DNA from: Paraburkholderia kururiensis JCM 10599 = LMG 19447
Lineage (GTDB): Bacteria; Pseudomonadota; Gammaproteobacteria; Burkholderiales; Burkholderiaceae
Direction: 5' to 3'
Assembly (NCBI RefSeq): GCF_003986935.1
Contig: NZ_RJZE01000005.1
Span: forward strand, 186,001 to 250,000
Length of the DNA stretch: 64,000 nt
Positions 60,270 through 64,000 of the stretch are shown piece after piece (positions within the stretch are counted from its first letter, which is position 1; each line of letters starts with the position of its first letter). The position numbers were made by a program, and so were the translations under genes. Under the pieces are notes generated by a model. It saw nothing but the letters and a program-made list of their open reading frames with translations. It had not been told where the DNA came from and ran no database searches.

Positions 60270-62270
60270 TCATCTACCCAGCAGCTTTTCGATACGCAGC
60301 AATTCGCCGAGCGACCACGCCTGGAATGGCGCGCCGCGCGGCGTATGCGGCGCGTCGCCGTCGGCAATTTCGCTCACATGGTCCAGGCCGGCCGCGTCGA
60401 GATGAGCATAGAGCGGCGTGAGAAATCGTGCGCGGGCCGCGGCAACGCTCGCCGAATCCGGCACGCCTGCTGCGCGCTGCACGCGCAGCCACGCTTGCAC
60501 GAAAGGCCCGAGCAGCCACGGCCACACCGTTCCCTGATGATAGGCGCCATCGCGCTGCAACAGCGTGCCTTCGTAACGGCCCACGTAGGCGGGATCGCAC
60601 GGCGCGAGCGACCGCAGGCCGAGCGGCGTCAGCAATTGCGCTTCCACCTGGCGCACCACGGCTCGTGCCCGCTGCCCGTCGATCACGGCATGGGGCAAGC
60701 CGCCTGTCGCGAATATCTGGTTCGGCCGCACACTGGCATCAACCCGGCCGGGTTCGTGGTCCACGTCGATCACGTCGTAAAGCGCGCCCGTCGCGGGATT
60801 CACGAAGCGCTCGGCGAACGAGGTGCTCGCCAGCGTTTCGAGTTCGCCCCAGTGCGTGTCCCAGGCGAGCGCGATACGCAATGCGTTGATCCAGAGGGCC
60901 TGCACTTCGACGGGCTTGCCGATGCGTGGCGCCACCACCCAGTCCCCTACCTTCGCGTCCATCCACGTCAGTTGCACGCCGGGCACACCTGCGCGCAAGA
61001 GACCGTCGTCGTCGGCTGCGATATTGAAGCGCGTGCCGTCGGCATAGCCCTGCACGATCGTGTTGACCGCCTGTTGCAGGCGCTCGCGTGTCGCACTGCT
61101 GGCGTGGGCCGTCTGTAGATAGTCGTGCACGGCCACCACGAACCAGAGCGACGCGTCCACTGCGTTGTAGACGGGCGCGCCGCCATCGTCGGGAAAGCGG
61201 TTGGGCAACATGCCTTCGGAAATCGTCTCGGTCCAGCCAAGGAGGATGGATTCCGCTTCCGCGTAGCGCCCCGACGCCAGCAACAGGCCGCGCATTGCGA
61301 TGAAGGTGTCGCGGCCCCAGTCCGTGAACCATGGATAACCGGCGATGATCGTGCGGCCCGCGCCGCGCGCGACCACGTATTCGTCGGCGCTGCGTTGCAG
61401 ACGGCCGGCAAACGATGCGCGCCGCACGCGCTCCTGCGCATCGAGACGCAGCGCGAGCGCGGCGGCCGAGGCGGCTTCCTCCTGTGCGGCTGCCTCCGCG
61501 TTTGCCGCGGTTTGCGCGCTCAGGATCAACACCGCGTCGCCTTGCGCAAGGTCGAACGAGAAGAGGCCCGGCGTGGCGAGGTCCTCGTTGTAATCGAGCC
61601 CGCGCTCGCGTTCCTGCGTGTAGCAGAAGTTGCGATACCAGTCGGGTTCGTGCGTATAGGTGCCGTTGCTCTGCGCCACGACAACCGGTTGATCCGGGTA
61701 AGGCTGCCAGCAAACACAGTCGGTCACGATGTGCGCCGTAAAGTCGAATGCCGGATTTTCGTGATGCAGTGCGTGATAGTCGCGGCCCGAAAGCAGCGGG
61801 CGCACCTTCAACGTGAGCGCTTCATGTCCGGCTTGGGTCTCATGTTGTACGTCGCTCGCACACACGCTTTCGAGTCGCCACCTCAGCACGGTTTGCGCGG
61901 CACCGTGCGCGACGAACACCTCGGCCGTGACCTGCCAACCGTCGCCGATACAGAAGCGCCACGTGGGCCACGGCTCGGTGTTGAAGGACATCAGGTCGGC
62001 CGTAATGGGCGGATGCAGATGAACCGGCATGTAACGATGCCGCGTAAGGGGATAACGGCCGCCACGCGCCGACTCGATCCACGCTTCGATGCCATTGACG
62101 AGCACGACACGGCCCGCCGGCGGATGCGTGGCCGCAAGCAGCAGCGCGTGATAGCGGCGCGTCCGTTCGCCACCTGCCGTGCCCGAGGCGAAGCCGCCTC
62201 GCCCGTCGGCTTCGAGCCACTCGGCCTCGCTCGCTTCCGTGCTGCGGTGCGGGGAGTCGATGCGCGTCAT
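60270..62270 (-). CDS. Glycogen-debranching-type amylo-alpha-1,6-glucosidase
   Basis: 666 residues from ATG at 62270. An N-terminal GDE-type beta domain (EWLEADGRGGFASGTAGGERTRRYHALLLAATHPPAGRVVLVNGIEAWIE) is followed by the GH133-like catalytic (alpha/alpha)6 domain: AGYPWFTDWGRDTFIAMRGLLLASGRY, LPNRFPDDGGAPVYNAVDASLWFVVAVHDYL, YHQGTVWPWLLGPFVQAWLRV. It would release glucose from 1,6-branch points or from short oligosaccharides. No secretion signal. Its stop is 51 bases from the strong start of the GH63-like gene, forming a two-enzyme unit. Confidence 0.88.
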   Translation of the reverse strand: MTRIDSPHRSTEASEAEWLEADGRGGFASGTAGGERTRRYHALLLAATHPPAGRVVLVNGIEAWIESARGGRYPLTRHRYMPVHLHPPITADLMSFNTEPWPTWRFCIGDGWQVTAEVFVAHGAAQTVLRWRLESVCASDVQHETQAGHEALTLKVRPLLSGRDYHALHHENPAFDFTAHIVTDCVCWQPYPDQPVVVAQSNGTYTHEPDWYRNFCYTQERERGLDYNEDLATPGLFSFDLAQGDAVLILSAQTAANAEAAAQEEAASAAALALRLDAQERVRRASFAGRLQRSADEYVVARGAGRTIIAGYPWFTDWGRDTFIAMRGLLLASGRYAEAESILLGWTETISEGMLPNRFPDDGGAPVYNAVDASLWFVVAVHDYLQTAHASSATRERLQQAVNTIVQGYADGTRFNIAADDDGLLRAGVPGVQLTWMDAKVGDWVVAPRIGKPVEVQALWINALRIALAWDTHWGELETLASTSFAERFVNPATGALYDVIDVDHEPGRVDASVRPNQIFATGGLPHAVIDGQRARAVVRQVEAQLLTPLGLRSLAPCDPAYVGRYEGTLLQRDGAYHQGTVWPWLLGPFVQAWLRVQRAAGVPDSASVAAARARFLTPLYAHLDAAGLDHVSEIADGDAPHTPRGAPFQAWSLGELLRIEKLLGR

Positions 62271-62416
62271 GTCCGCCTGCCCACTATCGCTCGCACTTGA
62301 CCACGCCTGCGCATCTTCGCCTCCGATGAGCCGCCAAGCCGGTATTGTGTCACTGCGATGGCGCGGTGGGTGTGTTGCGCCGCGAAGGGATCGACGCACG
62401 TACGAGCGGTGATCCT

Positions 62417-62851
62417 CTATCGTCGCCCCAGTTTCGCGAGTTCGAGTAGTTCGCGCCTGAGGCCCTGTGCGCGCTCACGGCCAAATTCGCGTTCCAGTTC
62501 CTGCTGCGCGGCGTCCCAGAGCGGACGCGCTGCACGATGCGCCGCCCTGCCCTCGTCGGTCAACGCGAAGTGGAGCGTGCGCGCGTCGTTGCTGGTGGCT
62601 TCGGCTCGAACGAGTCGGGCCCGGCGCAATGCACTCGCGGCACGCACCAGTGTCGTGCGGTCGAGCAACAGCGTGTCCGCGAGTTCGCAGAACGTGAGCT
62701 TTTCGCCTCCACTCAGGCGGCCCAGAATGGCGAACTGCGTCGGCGTGAGTGCCGCCGCTTTCAGGTGTCGCTCGTAGAGCTTGCTGATATAGCGCGCGGC
62801 CCGACGCATCGCAAAGCCGTGGGATGCGTCGAAGCAATCTGCGTCGTTCAT
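62417..62851 (-). CDS. MarR-family transcriptional regulator
   Basis: 144 residues. The winged helix reads TPTQFAILGRLSGGEKLTFCELADTLLLDRTTLVRAASALRRARLVRAE with the wing SNDARTLHFALT. It lies 14 bases downstream of the RND outer-membrane channel gene on the same strand. This placement is typical of multidrug efflux operons that encode their own repressor. Confidence 0.88.
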   Translation of the reverse strand: MNDADCFDASHGFAMRRAARYISKLYERHLKAAALTPTQFAILGRLSGGEKLTFCELADTLLLDRTTLVRAASALRRARLVRAEATSNDARTLHFALTDEGRAAHRAARPLWDAAQQELEREFGRERAQGLRRELLELAKLGRR

Positions 62852-62865
62852 GATGAGTTGCGCGC

Positions 62866-64000
62866 TTATTGAGCGGCTCCGTGCGCGGCAGCAAGGGCCG
62901 CCGAATCCGTTCGCAGCGCGTTTGCCGCGACCGCGTCGCCGCCCGCTTCGACACGCCAGCCCCCACCCAGCGCGCGATACATCGCAACCGCCGCGAGCGC
63001 GTGATCCCGCTTCGCTTCGTTCAGCGACTCGTCGTCGCGCAGATAGCTCTCCTGCGCCGTCAACACGTCGAGAAAGCTGGACGCTCCGCCCTTGTAGAGT
63101 TCGTTCGAAAGACGCAGCGCATCGCCCGACGCACCGAGCGCGGCGCCCAGCCGCTCGACGGCACCGGATGCGCTGACGAGATCGCTACGCGTGTCTTCGA
63201 TGTCTTTCAACGCGTTGAGCACCGCACCATTGAGACCCAACTGCGACTCGCGCATCTGACTCTCGCGCTTCGCGATATCCGCGTTGATGCGGCCCGCGTT
63301 GAAGATCGGACTCGTCACGCCGAGCGCGGCACTGAACAGGTTGTCCGTGAGCGTGGGCAAGCCGAGATACGACGCCGCGAGCAAACCATCGCTCAGATTG
63401 AGCGAGAACTTCGGATACCGCTCGGCCTTCGCGGCGCCCACCTGCGCCGCACGCTGCTCGACCGTCGCATAGGCGAGGCGCACGTCCGGACGGCGCAGCA
63501 GTGCTTCGGAAGGCAGCGTGGAAGGCGCCGACGTGCGCGGCGCCGGTATCTCGCCGTTGCCGAACGCGTTGGCGCTCAAGCTCTCGGGCGAGCGTCCCGT
63601 GTACACGGCGATCAGGCTCAACTGATGCTGGATTCTCGATTGCACAGGCGGAATGCGCGCCTGCAGATCGCTCAACTGGTTCTGCGCGCGCGCCACGTCG
63701 AGCCGGGTCGAAAGACCGTAGTGCAGACGCTCCTGCGTAAGCCGCAACGTGCGCTCGCGAATTCGTTCGTTATCTTCAAGAATGCGCAGTTCGCTTTGTG
63801 CCCAGCGCAGTTCGATGTACGCGTCCGCGGTATTGGCTGCAAGCGCGAGACGTAGTTCGTTCAGCGCCTCGCGCGTGCCCGTTGTCTGCGCCCTCGCTGC
63901 GAGCAGTGCGAGACGCTCGCCGCCGAACACGTCCGGATTCCAGCTCGCGGACAAACCGAAACCCGCCTGCCGCACATAGCCGAGCGGCGGCGGCACGATG
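62866..64000 (-). CDS. RND/MFS efflux outer-membrane channel (OprM/NodT family), 5' end cut
   Basis: At least 378 codons, running off the right edge. The visible part is the TolC-like repeat fold: LRLALAANTADAYIELRWAQSEL, LTQERLHYGLSTRLDVARAQNQL, RRPDVRLAYATVEQRAAQVGAAKAERYPKFSLNLSDG, FNAGRINADIAKRESQMRES, and LYKGGASSFLDVLTAQESYL. It is the outer-membrane exit duct for a tripartite efflux pump; the pump and adaptor genes should lie just outside to the right. It ends in an alanine-rich tail. Confidence 0.9.
   Translation of the reverse strand, partial: IVPPPLGYVRQAGFGLSASWNPDVFGGERLALLAARAQTTGTREALNELRLALAANTADAYIELRWAQSELRILEDNERIRERTLRLTQERLHYGLSTRLDVARAQNQLSDLQARIPPVQSRIQHQLSLIAVYTGRSPESLSANAFGNGEIPAPRTSAPSTLPSEALLRRPDVRLAYATVEQRAAQVGAAKAERYPKFSLNLSDGLLAASYLGLPTLTDNLFSAALGVTSPIFNAGRINADIAKRESQMRESQLGLNGAVLNALKDIEDTRSDLVSASGAVERLGAALGASGDALRLSNELYKGGASSFLDVLTAQESYLRDDESLNEAKRDHALAAVAMYRALGGGWRVEAGGDAVAANALRTDSAALAAAHGAAQ

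Overview
The window is GC-rich DNA with Burkholderiaceae character, most likely Paraburkholderia, Caballeronia or Burkholderia. The signs are long antisense reading frames typical of high GC, a Burkholderia-type porin, an H-NS-like small protein, pcaQ-pcaHG, and many LysR, MarR and GntR regulators. I see no rRNA, tRNA, CRISPR array, insertion sequence or phage module. It reads as accessory catabolic, transport and stress functions on an ordinary chromosome or large replicon.

Layout. 1-6.4 kb: a MocR regulator (cut by the left edge) divergent from ehuBCDA (ectoine/hydroxyectoine uptake), then a convergent MFS exporter. 6.6-9.5 kb: a secreted protein, a possible minus-strand small RNA, a porin and a lipoprotein. 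9.7-13.5 kb: an FAD oxidoreductase and amaB divergent from an XRE-cupin regulator, with a repeated operator. 13.7-17.7 kb: hppD, pcaQ and pcaHG (aromatic catabolism). 17.7-23.6 kb: an NnrU-like protein, a GNAT enzyme, a lipoprotein carboxypeptidase with an EF-hand partner, a class II aldolase and an H-NS-like protein. 23.9-26.6 kb: a TonB siderophore receptor behind a Fur box. 26.8-32.7 kb: a giant UvrA with four ABC domains and a LexA box. 33-35.2 kb: an HMG-CoA-lyase-like enzyme with a CaiB transferase. 35.2-38.9 kb: marR-ClC and an HPP/CBS protein that share an operator core. 39.1-42.4 kb: a phosphoesterase and a di-haem peroxidase. 42.5-47.1 kb: a membrane-tethered TAXI protein, a DUF1810 protein, cytochrome b561, and a SmtB-like regulator divergent from a CDF metal exporter. 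47.2-52.7 kb: an orphan sulfonate-type binding protein and a five-gene operon encoding a UTRA regulator, an AprA-like flavoprotein, a ferredoxin, a HEAT protein and a DUF971 protein. 52.7-55.5 kb: an OmpR/EnvZ-type pair and a second EF-hand protein. 55.6-64 kb: a Tat lipoprotein glycosidase, two alpha-glucan-type glycosidases, and a MarR regulator behind an RND outer-membrane protein cut by the right edge.

Regulation is unusually readable here. Clear palindromes or repeated sites sit in front of the XRE/amaB, pcaQ/pcaH, TonB receptor, uvrA, marR/ClC/HPP, arsR/CDF and gntR-aprA-like units. The two most interesting units are the AprA-like/ferredoxin/HEAT/DUF971 operon, whose substrate I cannot name, and the MarR-linked pair of CBS-domain membrane proteins.
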